Positions 53,052-61,793 are shown, counted from the stretch's first letter. The stretch is 64,000 bases of DNA from Streptomyces sp. ISL-100 (GCF_018614615.1 NZ_JAGGOK010000004.1:1-64000); one strand, 5' to 3'. The notes: generated by a model not told the origin, from the letters alone. A program made the numbers and translations.

Positions 53052-53567
53052 TTGTCAGGCAGCTCCAGCAGTCCTCAGCGCCCGGCCCGGCGTGCGGAGC
53101 CCTTGCAGCGGCTGCTCTTCGGCGGCGTGTACGGGACCGTGTTCGCCAGCGCTCTGGCCGCCGCTCTGGAGAATGACAACGGGCCGCCCAATCCCGGGTA
53201 CGACGCCGTATGGGTCCTGGTAGCCGCCCTGGCCGCCGCCGCATCGCACGGTTACGCCCACGCCCTCGCCCACCGAGTGGCACACGACCCGGCGGTTATC
53301 AGCACGCTCCGGTCCGTTCTGGCGGAGTGGCCCCTGATGGCCGCAGTCATCCCTACCGTCGCGGCGCTACTCAGCGCCCAGGCGGGATGGTGGAGTGAAA
53401 GCTCCGCTCTCGCGTCAGCCCTGGCGGTCAACACAGTGGCGCTGTTCGGCTGGGGGCTGTGGGCCACACGAGTGGCCGGCCGCAGTTGGGCGGCAGCGTG
53501 CCGGGCAGGCGGCGTGGACATGTTGTTCGGGCTGTTCATCATCGCTGCGAACGCACTGAGCAAGTGA
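53052..53567 (+). CDS. Small multi-TM membrane protein
   Basis: 171 residues with about four hydrophobic helices (LLFGGVYGTVFASALAAAL, AVWVLVAALAAAASHGYAHALAH, VIPTVAALLSAQAG, MLFGLFIIAANAL). TTG start at 53052 with GGGAG 8 bases before it; an in-frame TTG at 53037 is also possible. Unrecognised family, common as an uncharacterised Streptomyces integral membrane protein. Followed by the sulfur leader region. Confidence 0.7.
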   Translation: MSGSSSSPQRPARRAEPLQRLLFGGVYGTVFASALAAALENDNGPPNPGYDAVWVLVAALAAAASHGYAHALAHRVAHDPAVISTLRSVLAEWPLMAAVIPTVAALLSAQAGWWSESSALASALAVNTVALFGWGLWATRVAGRSWAAACRAGGVDMLFGLFIIAANALSK

Positions 53568-53627
53568 ACGCCCCATTGCGCGCGTGTGACAGAGAATTCG
53601 GAATGTGAGACGCACGAGGAAGAAGCG

Positions 53628-53774
53628 TTGACGTGGCCGATCTCCGCTGCCAGCCTCTTGCATGTGAACCAGTCCGAGAACCTCGCCGCGCGCCTGCACG
53701 TCGATCTGCGACGTCATGCCAGCGCCATCTGTGCCGCCGGTCGCCAGACCGTCGACGGGCACAGTTTCTCCTGA
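53628..53774 (+). CDS. Short leader peptide upstream of the organosulfur operon
   Basis: About 48 residues from a TTG preceded by GAGGAAG (a later in-frame GTG at 53664 is possible). The core LAARLHVDLRRHASAIC matches the pattern RxHxDLxRxxSAIC of the short 'putative leader peptides' that precede sulfur-assimilation and transport genes in Streptomyces. The Cys codon in the conserved AIC end fits a ribosome-stalling sensor of cysteinyl-tRNA or cysteine supply. Two hairpins follow. The family role is established only by recurrence; attenuation here is inferred. Confidence 0.65.
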   Translation: MTWPISAASLLHVNQSENLAARLHVDLRRHASAICAAGRQTVDGHSFS

Positions 53775-53802
53775 CTCGTATCCACGGTTCGTAGCCATTT
53801 CA

Positions 53803-53824
53803 CGCCGCTGATGTGAGCGGCGTT
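53803..53824 (+). promoter_or_regulatory. Leader hairpin 1 (ACGCCGCT stem)
   Basis: A perfect 8-bp stem, ACGCCGCT with AGCGGCGT around loop GATGTG, followed by TTTCCCT. It lies 28 bp after the leader-peptide stop. A candidate attenuator hairpin whose formation could depend on ribosome position. Confidence 0.55.
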
Positions 53825-53828
53825 TCCC

Positions 53829-53852
53829 TCTGCGTCAATGACTCCGCAGAGA
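53829..53852 (+). promoter_or_regulatory. Leader hairpin 2 (CTCTGCG stem)
   Basis: A perfect 7-bp stem, CTCTGCG with CGCAGAG around a 10-base loop, 4 bases after hairpin 1 and 70 bp before the substrate-binding-protein ATG. It may be a second stop signal or part of an anti-termination switch. Confidence 0.5.
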
Positions 53853-53922
53853 ATCGCGGCGTGCCGCTTTGCACTCACTGGTAATTCCTGAAGAGGGAAT
53901 CTATTTCGAACAGGACCCCTCC

Positions 53923-54948
53923 ATGACCACGTCGACCGCATCGTCCCGACGACAGTTCCTTACTCTGCTCGGTCTCTCGGCGGTAGCGGTCGGCTGCAGC
54001 GCGACTGCGAACGCCGGGTCTTCGGGCAAGGACCAGACCAAAACGCTCCGCTATCAGGGTTGGGCCGGCCAGGTCACGCTGCCCGAACTTGCCCAGGATC
54101 TCGGCTATCTCGACGACGTGAAGCTGAAGTGGGTCGGCAACACCATCAGCAGCCCGCAGGACATCCAGACCGCGGCCACAGGCCAGACCGACTTCGGTGG
54201 CGCGTTCAACGGCGCGGTCGTCAAACTGGCCGTCAACAAGGCCCCCATCAAAGCTGTTATCAGCTACTACGGCTCCGACAAGCACGCATACAGCGGGTAT
54301 TACGTACTCGACGACAGCCCGATCCGCTCGGCCCGCGACCTGATCGGCAAGAAGATCGGGATGAATACCCTCGGCGCCCATTCCGAGGCAATGCTCGACA
54401 TCTATCTGCAGCGCGCCGGGCTGTCCCGGGCCGAGGCCGACAAAGTCGAACCTCTGGTCGTTCCGCCGGTCAACACCGAACAGTCACTGCGCCAGAAGCA
54501 GATCGAGGTGGCCGTACTCGGCGGCATTCTGCGCGACAAAGCCCTGGCAACCGGGGGAATCCGCCCCCTTTTCACCGACCACCAACTCCTCGGTGCCTTC
54601 AGCGCCGGCACGTACGTCATGACGGACCGCTTCCAGAAGCAGAACCCCGGCACGGCGCGGACCTTCGTCACGGCGGTCGGGCGGGCCATCGAGTGGTCCA
54701 GGTCCACACCTCACGAAGAGGTCGTCGCCCGTATGACGGACATCGTCAGGAAGCGCGGCCGCAATGAGGACACCACGGCCCTGCGGTACTGGAAGTCGTA
54801 CGGCGTCGCAGAGACAGCAGGGCGGATCACCGGCAAAGAGCTTCAGCTCTGGATCGACTGGCTGACGGAGCGCGGCGACATCACGAAGGGCCAGGTCACG
54901 CTCTCCGACCTCTACACCAATGAGTTCAACACCAACAACGGGAGCTGA
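53923..54948 (+). CDS. ABC transporter substrate-binding lipoprotein (SsuA/TauA-type)
   Basis: 341 residues. A twin-arginine signal (SRRQFLTLLGLSAVAVGC) that is also a lipobox, so it is Tat-exported and lipid-anchored. The mature part has an SBP fold of the nitrate/sulfonate/taurine class (LRYQGWAGQVTLPELAQDLGYL, QTAATGQTDFGGAFNGAVVK, LIGKKIGMNTLGAHSEAML). ATG at 53923. First gene of an operon with an ATPase and permease 4 bp and -4 bp away, plus two oxygenases. Confidence 0.85.
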   Translation: MTTSTASSRRQFLTLLGLSAVAVGCSATANAGSSGKDQTKTLRYQGWAGQVTLPELAQDLGYLDDVKLKWVGNTISSPQDIQTAATGQTDFGGAFNGAVVKLAVNKAPIKAVISYYGSDKHAYSGYYVLDDSPIRSARDLIGKKIGMNTLGAHSEAMLDIYLQRAGLSRAEADKVEPLVVPPVNTEQSLRQKQIEVAVLGGILRDKALATGGIRPLFTDHQLLGAFSAGTYVMTDRFQKQNPGTARTFVTAVGRAIEWSRSTPHEEVVARMTDIVRKRGRNEDTTALRYWKSYGVAETAGRITGKELQLWIDWLTERGDITKGQVTLSDLYTNEFNTNNGS

Positions 54949-54952
54949 TCCC

Positions 54953-55801
54953 ATGCCGGAATCCACCACACCGAAGATCGTCTTCGAGCGGGTCCGGAAG
55001 GACTTCTCGCTCAAGGGCCGGGCGAGGAGGGCAGGGGTTGCCCGGCGGGCGACCGAGGTCACCGCCCTCGACGGAATCGACCTGGAGATCGCGGCGGGCG
55101 AGTTTGTCGTCGTGGTCGGCCCCAGCGGCTGCGGAAAGTCGACCCTGCTGGATCTGCTCGGCGGGCTCACCCGGCCCACCGGCGGCCGCATTCTGCTGGA
55201 CGGCGTGCCGATCACGGGGCCGGGCCTGGACCGGGGCATCGTCTTCCAGCAGTACGCGCTGTTGCCGTGGCGCACAGCACGGGGCAACGTCGAGTTCGGC
55301 CTTGAGGCGACCGGCGTTCCGCGTCGGGAACGGGCGGAGCGAGCCGGCGAGTTCCTCGACCTGGTCGGTCTGACGGGGTTCGAGGACCGCCATCCGCACG
55401 AGCTGTCGGGCGGGATGCGGCAGCGGGTGGCAATCGCCCGCAGCCTTGCCTACGACCCCGAAGTGCTGTTGATGGACGAACCGTTCGCCGCCCTGGACGC
55501 CCAGACCAGGGAGTCGATGCAGGACGAGCTGCTGCGGATACGGCAGCGCACAAAGAAGACGGTCGTCTTCATCACACACGGGATCGATGAGGCCGTCTGT
55601 CTGGGTCAGCGGGTCGCCGTCATGACCTCCCGGCCGGGCCGCATCAAGCAGGTCGTACCGATCTCCTTCGACGCCCGCACGGCGACGGACGACCTGCGGT
55701 CCAGCCCTGAATTCGCACGGTACCGGCACCAGATCTGGTCGCTGCTGCACGACGAGGTGGCCAGGGCACAGCAGTTGGAGAAGGAGGAGGTCGCCGCATG
55801 A
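54953..55801 (+). CDS. ABC transporter ATPase (SsuB/TauB-type)
   Basis: 282 residues. Walker A VGPSGCGKSTLLDLLGG (~62), Q-loop IVFQQYALLPW, signature ELSGGMRQRVAIARSL (~150), Walker B LLMDEPFAALD. The LLPW motif after the Q-loop is typical of nitrate/sulfonate importers. GGAG 7 bases before the ATG. Confidence 0.9.
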   Translation: MPESTTPKIVFERVRKDFSLKGRARRAGVARRATEVTALDGIDLEIAAGEFVVVVGPSGCGKSTLLDLLGGLTRPTGGRILLDGVPITGPGLDRGIVFQQYALLPWRTARGNVEFGLEATGVPRRERAERAGEFLDLVGLTGFEDRHPHELSGGMRQRVAIARSLAYDPEVLLMDEPFAALDAQTRESMQDELLRIRQRTKKTVVFITHGIDEAVCLGQRVAVMTSRPGRIKQVVPISFDARTATDDLRSSPEFARYRHQIWSLLHDEVARAQQLEKEEVAA

Positions 55802-56754
55802 GTCCCATAACCAGCGCCGCCGTCGAGAGCGTCCGCGAACCTCGCGCAGTGGGAGTCGCCGACGCGGCGCACGTCGCGCCGCCCTCTCCCGCCGTGGCGC
55901 CATCGCCCAATTCGTCTGCCGGTGCGGGCCGCTCCCCCGCGTCGGCGGCCCGCCTGCGCCGGGCGGCTCACCAGGCCGTCCGCCGACTGCCGTACCTGCT
56001 GGTGAAGGGAGCGACCAAGTGCGTGGCCATCGCCGCACTGCTGCTCCTGTGGGAGAGCGCACCGCGGCTCGGACTGGTCGACCGGACGTTCCTGCCACCG
56101 TTCAGCGAGGTAGCGCGCGCCTGGTGGGGGCTGGCGGCCGACGGGCAGCTCGCCGACAACACGCGCGCCAGCCTGGCGCGGTCGTTCAGCGGATTCGGTC
56201 TGGCCGTGGCCGTCGCCGTCCCGCTCGGTCTGCTGATCGGCTGGTACCGGCCGGTCGCGGACCTGCTCGGTCCGCTGCTGGAGGTCTCCCGCAACACCGC
56301 CGCGCTGGCGCTCCTTCCGGTGTTCGTCCTGCTGCTGGGAATCGGTGAGACCTCGAAGATCTCCATCGTGGTGTACGCGTGCACCTGGCCGATCCTGCTC
56401 AACACCATCAGCGCCGTACGCAATGTCGACCCGACTCTGCTCCGCCTGGCCAAGTCGATGGACCTGTCCGCGCCCCGCCTGTTCCAGAAGGTGATCCTGC
56501 CGGCCTCGGTGCCGGTCATGTTCACCGGCATCCGGCTGGCCGGAGCGGTCTCCATTCTGGTGCTGGTCGCGGCCGAGATGATCGGCGCGAAGGCGGGGCT
56601 CGGCTATCTGATCAACGCCTCGCAGTACAACTTCGCGATCCCGCAGATGTACGCGGGCATCATCACCATCTCCGCCATCGGCGTCGTCTTCAACCAGTTC
56701 CTGGTGGCCGTGGAACGGCGGCTCAGCTCCTGGCGCGTACCGGCGGCCGGCTGA
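55798..56754 (+). CDS. ABC transporter permease (SsuC/TauC-type)
   Basis: 318 residues. Long Pro/Ala N-terminal tail (~1-65), then six TM helices with the BPD-type coupling loop (EVSRNTAALALLPVFVLLLGIG; AEMIGAKAGLGYLINASQYNF). ATG overlapping the ATPase stop by 4 bases. Confidence 0.9.
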   Translation: MSPITSAAVESVREPRAVGVADAAHVAPPSPAVAPSPNSSAGAGRSPASAARLRRAAHQAVRRLPYLLVKGATKCVAIAALLLLWESAPRLGLVDRTFLPPFSEVARAWWGLAADGQLADNTRASLARSFSGFGLAVAVAVPLGLLIGWYRPVADLLGPLLEVSRNTAALALLPVFVLLLGIGETSKISIVVYACTWPILLNTISAVRNVDPTLLRLAKSMDLSAPRLFQKVILPASVPVMFTGIRLAGAVSILVLVAAEMIGAKAGLGYLINASQYNFAIPQMYAGIITISAIGVVFNQFLVAVERRLSSWRVPAAG

Positions 56755-56827
56755 CGGTCCGACTTCCCCAGTTCCCACCACTCCCCGCTCCCCCGCTCCC
56801 CCGCTCGCCCTGCTGTGAGGAACCCTC

Positions 56828-58186
56828 ATGTCCGCTACCGGCCCCCGCCGGCTTCATCTCAACGCGTTCCTGATGAACGCCGGCCACCACGACGCCGCCT
56901 GGCGTCACCCTCGTACCCAGCCCGAACGCGTCACTGACCTGCGCTACTTCCAGCAGCTCGCGCAGACCGCCGAACGCGGCCTGCTCGACTCGATATTCTT
57001 CGCCGACGGCCTTGCCCTGTGGGGGAAGGTCCGCCACAACGCCCTCGGCGGCTTCGAACCGCTCACCCTGCTGTCCGCCCTGGCGGCGGTCACCGAGCAC
57101 ATCGGTCTGATCGCCACCGTCTCGACCACGTTCAACGAGCCGTTCCACACCGCGCGCAAGTTCGCGTCCCTGGACCACATCAGTGGCGGCCGGGCGGGCT
57201 GGAACATCGTCACCTCCGGCACCGTGAACGAGGCCCGCAACTTCGGGCAGGACGAGCACCTGGAACACGGGCTGCGCTACGAGCGGGCGCGGGAGTTCGT
57301 CGAAGTCGCCACCAAGCTGTGGGACAGCTGGGAGGACGACGCGATCCTGCTCGACCGTGAGCGGGGCGTGTACGCCGACACCGACAAGGTCCGCGAGATC
57401 AACCACCTCGGCGAGCACTTCGGCGTACAGGGACCGCTGAACGTACCGCGCAGTCCGCAGGGCTACCCGCTGCTGGTACAGGCCGGTTCGTCGGAGGACG
57501 GCAAGGAGTTCGCCGCCCGGTACGCCGAAGCCGTGTTCACGGCGCAGCAGACGCTGCCCGACGGCCAGTCCTTCTACAAGGACCTCAAGTCCCGCCTGGC
57601 TCGCTACGGCCAGGCTGAGGGCGATCTCAAGATCCTGCCGGGCATCTGCCCCGTCATCGGGTCGACCGAGGCCGAGGCGCGTGCGCTGGAGCAGGAGTTC
57701 ACCGACCTCCAAGTGCCGGAGTACGGGCTGGCCCAGCTGTCCGGGATGCTCGGCACCGACCTGACCGGCCTGCCGCTGGACGGGCCGCTGCCGGAGCTGC
57801 CCGAGGAACGCGACATCAACGGCAACAAGAGCCGTTTCACCCTCGTCGCCGAACTTGCCCGCCGCGACGGTCTGACGCTGCGTGAACTCATAGCGCGACT
57901 CGGCGGCGGACGCGGCCACCGCGTCTTCGCGGGCACCCCCGAGCAGATCGCGGACCAGCTCGAGGAGTGGTTCACCCAAGGGGCCGCCGACGGCTTCAAC
58001 ATCATGGCGCCCCATCTCCCCGGCGGGCTCGAAGACTTCGTCGACCAGGTCGTGCCCATCCTCCAGCGCCGCGGCCTGTTCCGTACCGAGTACACGGGCC
58101 GCACCCTGCGCGAGCATTACGGTCTGCCCCGCCCCGCCAACCGGCTGGCCGCCCCGGCCGCCGCCGTACAAGGGCAACAGGCATGA
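56828..58186 (+). CDS. FMN-dependent monooxygenase (NtaA/SnaA/DszA/SoxA family)
   Basis: 452 residues. Luciferase-like TIM barrel with RRLHLNAFLMNAGHHDAAWRHP, LLDSIFFADGLALW, HIGLIATVSTTFNEPFHTARKFASLDHISGGRAGWNIVTS and LVQAGSSEDGKEFAARYAEAVFTAQQT, all characteristic of the NtaA/DszA class. Uses reduced flavin to cleave C-S or C-N bonds. With the sulfonate-type transporter it probably desulfonates an aryl or sulfone compound. 73 bp after the permease; TGAGGAA precedes the ATG. Confidence 0.9.
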   Translation: MSATGPRRLHLNAFLMNAGHHDAAWRHPRTQPERVTDLRYFQQLAQTAERGLLDSIFFADGLALWGKVRHNALGGFEPLTLLSALAAVTEHIGLIATVSTTFNEPFHTARKFASLDHISGGRAGWNIVTSGTVNEARNFGQDEHLEHGLRYERAREFVEVATKLWDSWEDDAILLDRERGVYADTDKVREINHLGEHFGVQGPLNVPRSPQGYPLLVQAGSSEDGKEFAARYAEAVFTAQQTLPDGQSFYKDLKSRLARYGQAEGDLKILPGICPVIGSTEAEARALEQEFTDLQVPEYGLAQLSGMLGTDLTGLPLDGPLPELPEERDINGNKSRFTLVAELARRDGLTLRELIARLGGGRGHRVFAGTPEQIADQLEEWFTQGAADGFNIMAPHLPGGLEDFVDQVVPILQRRGLFRTEYTGRTLREHYGLPRPANRLAAPAAAVQGQQA

Positions 58187-58354
58187 CAGAGCGCTCGACC
58201 CGTACGCGACGAAGCGCACGGGCAGCTAACGCCGCGACACCGGCTGGGGACAGGTCCGTACACCCGGCGCTCTGCCGGCCGTCGGGCCGCCGCTCAACCC
58301 GCCGGGTGCCAAGGGCACCTCACTCCCCCATCACCTCCTGAAAGGACACCTCCC

Positions 58355-59256
58355 ATGACCACCACCGGTACCGGCTTCGACATCCGGCGGATCGGCGGAC
58401 GTATCGGCGCCGAGATCCTCGGCGTGGACGCCTCCGGCGATCTCGATCCCGCCATCGTCGGTGAGATCAACTCCGCACTCCTGGAGCACAAGGCGCTCGT
58501 CTTCCGCGACCAGCAGCTGGACGACGCGGCCCAGCTCCGCTTCGCCTCGCTCTTCGGCGAGCTCACGACCGCACACCCCACCGTGCCCTCCGTCGACGGT
58601 CAGCCCAGCGTCCTGCCCGTGGACGGCGACGAGGGCATTCGCGCCAACCACTGGCACACCGACGTCACCTTCGTCCGTACGCCGCCCAAGGCCTCCACGC
58701 TGCGCAGCATCGTGGTTCCGCCGTACGGCGGCAACACACTCATCGCCAACTCCGCCGCCGCATACCGGGATCTGCCCGAGCCGCTGCGCGAGCTGGCCGA
58801 CAAGCTCTGGGCGGTACACACCAATGCCTACGACTACGCCGCCCCGAAGACCGAGAAGGCCGCTGAGCACCGCAGGCAGTTCGTGTCACGCGCCTACCGC
58901 ACCGCCCACCCGGTCGTCCGCGTCCACCCCGAGACCGGGGAGCGGGGACTGTTCATCGGCGGCTTCGCGCAGAGCATCGTCGGTTTCGGCCCGTCCGACT
59001 CCCGTGACCTGCTGCGTCTGTTCCAGTCGTATGTCACCCGGCCCGAGAACATCGTGCGCGTGGCCTGGACGCCTGGTGACCTCGTCCTGTTCGACAACCG
59101 CGTCACCCAGCACTACGCCCCGGACGACTACGGCGATCTGCCGCGCCTGTTGCACCGGGTGACCGTCGCCGGCGACGTGCCGGCCGGTGTCGACGGCACG
59201 CTCAGCCGCGCCATCGAGGTGACGACGCCTCGCACTACACACCCACCGCGGCCTGA
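58355..59256 (+). pseudogene. TauD/TfdA-family dioxygenase, 3' frameshift
   Basis: The protein is complete to residue ~288: iron ligands in NHWHTDVTF (His101, Asp103) and NRVTQHYAPDDYG (distal His), with a 2-oxoglutarate-binding Arg region in LLHRVT. Such Fe(II)/2-oxoglutarate enzymes release sulfite from sulfonates or sulfate esters. At ATCGAGGTGACG (59218) one G is missing: adding it yields GDDASHYTPTAA and a stop at 59254-59256. Without it the frame runs on into the next gene to 59944. Only the last ~12 residues are affected, so function may survive. A 168-bp gap separates it from the monooxygenase; AAAGGACACC precedes the ATG. Confidence 0.85.
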
Positions 59257-59395
59257 CCTGACGGCTGGGGCGGGCACCGGGGAATCCGGTGTCCGCCCCA
59301 GCCCGTCTGCCGTTTTCCCGGTAACCGCCGACCTTCGAGAAGAGACATCCGTACATTCAGACTTCGACTGTTTGGATCACTACGGGGGAAGAAAA

Positions 59396-59944
59396 ATGGA
59401 CTGGGGAACGCTCGTCGCGACGGTCAGTGGTGGCTCGATCGCCATCACCGGCACCGTTCTGGCCGACTACCTGCGCCATCGCCACGAGGACGACCGCGGT
59501 GTCGGGGCACGCAGACGCGCGGTGTACATCGAGTTCATCAGCGCTGCCGGGGCATGCCATGCGCGGTTGCGGCATATCGCCCAGGACCCAGTGGCAGAGC
59601 CGGACTTGGACTCCGCCACTCGTGCGGCGCTGAGCGATGCCGGTATCTATGAAGCGCGCGAAAGGCTGTTCATCGATGCGACGACCGACGTCGCCGGCGC
59701 GGGACAGTTGATGTTCGAGCGGCTCCGTGGCCTCCAGCGTGCAATCGCGGCGGGGGCTTCCATCTCGTCCGCGGCTTTCCATGACGCCTACCACCCCTAT
59801 ATCGGCTCGGTGTGGGTCTACCGGGTCGCGGTGCGCGAAGAACCTGAGGGGCGGTCCCTTTCACCCGAGGCCTTCGGATGGGACGGGTGGGACGGCACAG
59901 ACCGGTGCGCGATATGCCGAGAAGCACCCGCCTCGGGAAGGTGA
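59396..59944 (+). CDS. Small helical protein with N-terminal membrane-like helix, unknown
   Basis: 182 residues. N-terminus DWGTLVATVSGGSIAITGTVLADYLRHRHE resembles a short TM helix followed by basic residues; the rest is helical with FISAAGACHARLRHIAQ and a Cys-x2-Cys near the C-terminus (CAICRE). ATG with GGGGAAG upstream. It is a separate gene, although the frameshifted tauD frame runs into it. Same architecture as the protein at 11514-11966. Confidence 0.7.
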   Translation: MDWGTLVATVSGGSIAITGTVLADYLRHRHEDDRGVGARRRAVYIEFISAAGACHARLRHIAQDPVAEPDLDSATRAALSDAGIYEARERLFIDATTDVAGAGQLMFERLRGLQRAIAAGASISSAAFHDAYHPYIGSVWVYRVAVREEPEGRSLSPEAFGWDGWDGTDRCAICREAPASGR

Positions 59945-59972
59945 GCCCCGACCCACGCGGCGGAAGCGGCGG

Positions 59973-61129
59973 TCAGACGGCCGGTTGCTGCTGGGTGGCA
60001 CAGTGGATGCCGCCCCCGCCTTCGGCGAGCGTGTCGATGTCGAGTCGCAGGACGGCCGACCGGGGTGAAGGTCCCGGACGATCGACGCGGCACGGTCGTC
60101 CGCTTCGCGGTCGCCGAAGCGCGGGAGGAGTACCGCGCCGTTGATCACGTAGTAGTTGACGTACGACCCCAGGAAGTCCGGCCCCCGCTTGCCGATTGCG
60201 GCCGGGTCCGGCTCTGGCATCTCGACGATCTCCAGTCGCCTGCCGCGGGCGTCTGTCGCCAACTTCAGAACCTCATGTGCCTGGTCGTACGCCCGCGTCC
60301 ACACATCCGGCGTGGTTCCGGCCGGTGGCCGGCTCAGCACAACGACGCCGGGTTCGGCGAAGCGGGCCAGCGCGTCGACGTGGTAGTCGGTGATGTCCTT
60401 GCCCCGTACGCCCTCGAACCAGATCACCGTGGTGACGCCCAGCAGATCCTTCAGCGTGGCCTCGATGTCCGCGCGGGAGCGGCCCGGGTTGCGGTTGGGG
60501 TTGACCAGGGAGCTCTCGGTGACCAGTAGTGTTCCGGCGCCGTCAACTTCCAGGGAACCGCCCTCCGCCGTGATCGGCGCGCTGATCCGGGCCACGCGGT
60601 CCCGGCCGAGGACCTGCTCCGCGACGTGAGCGTCGCGCCGGTGCTCCTGCTTGCCGCCCCAGCCGTTGAAATGGAAGTCGATACCGGCGGTTTCGCCGCC
60701 CGGCCCGGTCACGAAGGCGGGACCGCTGTCGCGCATCCACAAGTCGTCCACGGCGATCGGTACGACCTCGACCGAGGCTCCGCATGCTCGCCGGGCCCCG
60801 GCTGCCTCCTGCGGGGCAGCCAGCAGCGTGACCGGCTCGTACTCGGCGATGGCACGTGCGATGCGGGCCACATCGCGCTGGACGTCCGGAGCGGCGTCCT
60901 CCCAGACCGAATCCGACGGCGGCCATGCCATGAACGTACGCTCATGCCGCTGCGACTCGGCAGGCATCCGGCGCCCCGTCGAAGCGTCGGGCGACGTCCG
61001 TCCCCCGGCCGGTTCACGGCTCGGGGCGGGTCCGCAGGCCGAGCCGAGGAAGCCGGCGCCGCCGAGAGCGGCAGCAGTGCCGGACCTGAGCACTGCCCGC
61101 CGGGAGCGTTCCCTCACAACTGTCTCCAA
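59973..61129 (-). pseudogene. Secreted agmatine-deiminase-like enzyme (PPAD family), C-terminal frameshift
   Basis: A Tat-type signal (RSRRAVLRSGTAAALGGAGFLGSAC) precedes a peptidyl-arginine/agmatine deiminase domain: VDDLWMRDSGPAFV, FHFNGWGGKQ, AEGGSLEVDG, and ITDYHVDALARF. The C-terminal active-site element GGGGIHCATQQQ with the nucleophile Cys is present but out of frame. A base is missing in the GGCC at 60054-60057 after IVRDLHPGR; restoring it ends the gene at 59973. Read as given, the frame ends at 59861 without the Cys, so the enzyme would be dead. About 385 residues when repaired. Hydrolyses agmatine or a related guanidine. Divergent from tetR across a perfect palindrome. Confidence 0.82.
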
Positions 61130-61148
61130 CCAGCAGAACGAATGTCGT

Positions 61149-61170
61149 CCTGACTGAAATTTCAGTCAGG
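61149..61170. promoter_or_regulatory. Perfect 22-bp palindrome, TetR operator candidate
   Basis: CCTGACTGAAA followed directly by TTTCAGTCAGG, perfectly symmetric, in the 82-bp gap between the deiminase ATG (61129) and the TetR GTG (61212). TGACTGAAATTTCAGTCA-type sites are common TetR operators. It would give joint repression of both genes. Confidence 0.75.
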
Positions 61171-61211
61171 AATGCCAGGCTAACACCGCCCTGCCGGTAC
61201 GGTGAGGGACT

Positions 61212-61793
61212 GTGTCAGACCGCCGAACCTTGATCCTTCAGGCCGCCACCCGCCTCATCGCCCGGCGTGGTGTCCGTGGCCTGCGCGTGGAAGAGCTGGC
61301 GGCGGAAGCCAAGGTCTCCACCGCGCTCATCTACTATCACTTCGGCGACCGTGCCGGCCTGATGCGCCGGACCCTGGAGTTCGTCAGCGACCGGGCCGAG
61401 CGCTATACCGAGCCCGCTGCCGGCCCGGAGTCGGATCCACGGGCGCACCTGGAGCAGATGCTGCTGCTCGAGCTCCAGGACGTACCGGCGGTGGTGGAGA
61501 ACAGCAGTGCCTGGGGCGAGCTGCGTGCGACCGCCGTCTTCGAATCCGATTTGCGCGAGCAGCTCCGGAACTCCACGTACGAGTGGGTCGAGTACGCCAC
61601 CGAACTCATCCGCAAGGCGCAGGAAGCCGGCACCGTGGGTGAGGCCGTGATCGCCGCGGACTCGGCGGAGCGTCTGACGACACTCGTCGAAGGTCTCAGC
61701 GAACGCTGGCTCAGCGGCTCGATCTCCCTCAGCCGCGCCCGCGAACTCCTGCGCGGCGCATTCGCCTCGGAACTCCGCCTCCCGGGAGAATGA
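61212..61793 (+). CDS. TetR-family transcriptional regulator
   Basis: 193 residues. N-terminal HTH: ILQAATRLIARRGVRGLRVEELAAEAKVSTALIYYHFGDRAGL in outline. C-terminal helical ligand domain. GTG start with GAGGG 3 bases upstream. Divergent from the agmatine-deiminase-like gene and next to the palindrome, so it most likely controls that gene. Confidence 0.88.
   Translation: MSDRRTLILQAATRLIARRGVRGLRVEELAAEAKVSTALIYYHFGDRAGLMRRTLEFVSDRAERYTEPAAGPESDPRAHLEQMLLLELQDVPAVVENSSAWGELRATAVFESDLREQLRNSTYEWVEYATELIRKAQEAGTVGEAVIAADSAERLTTLVEGLSERWLSGSISLSRARELLRGAFASELRLPGE

Noticed and set aside
58183..58341. Arg-rich 52-codon frame starting in an ATGA overlap after the monooxygenase
   Set aside because: Start overlap is suggestive, but the peptide has no family features or structure and low complexity; it may mark a deleted gene.
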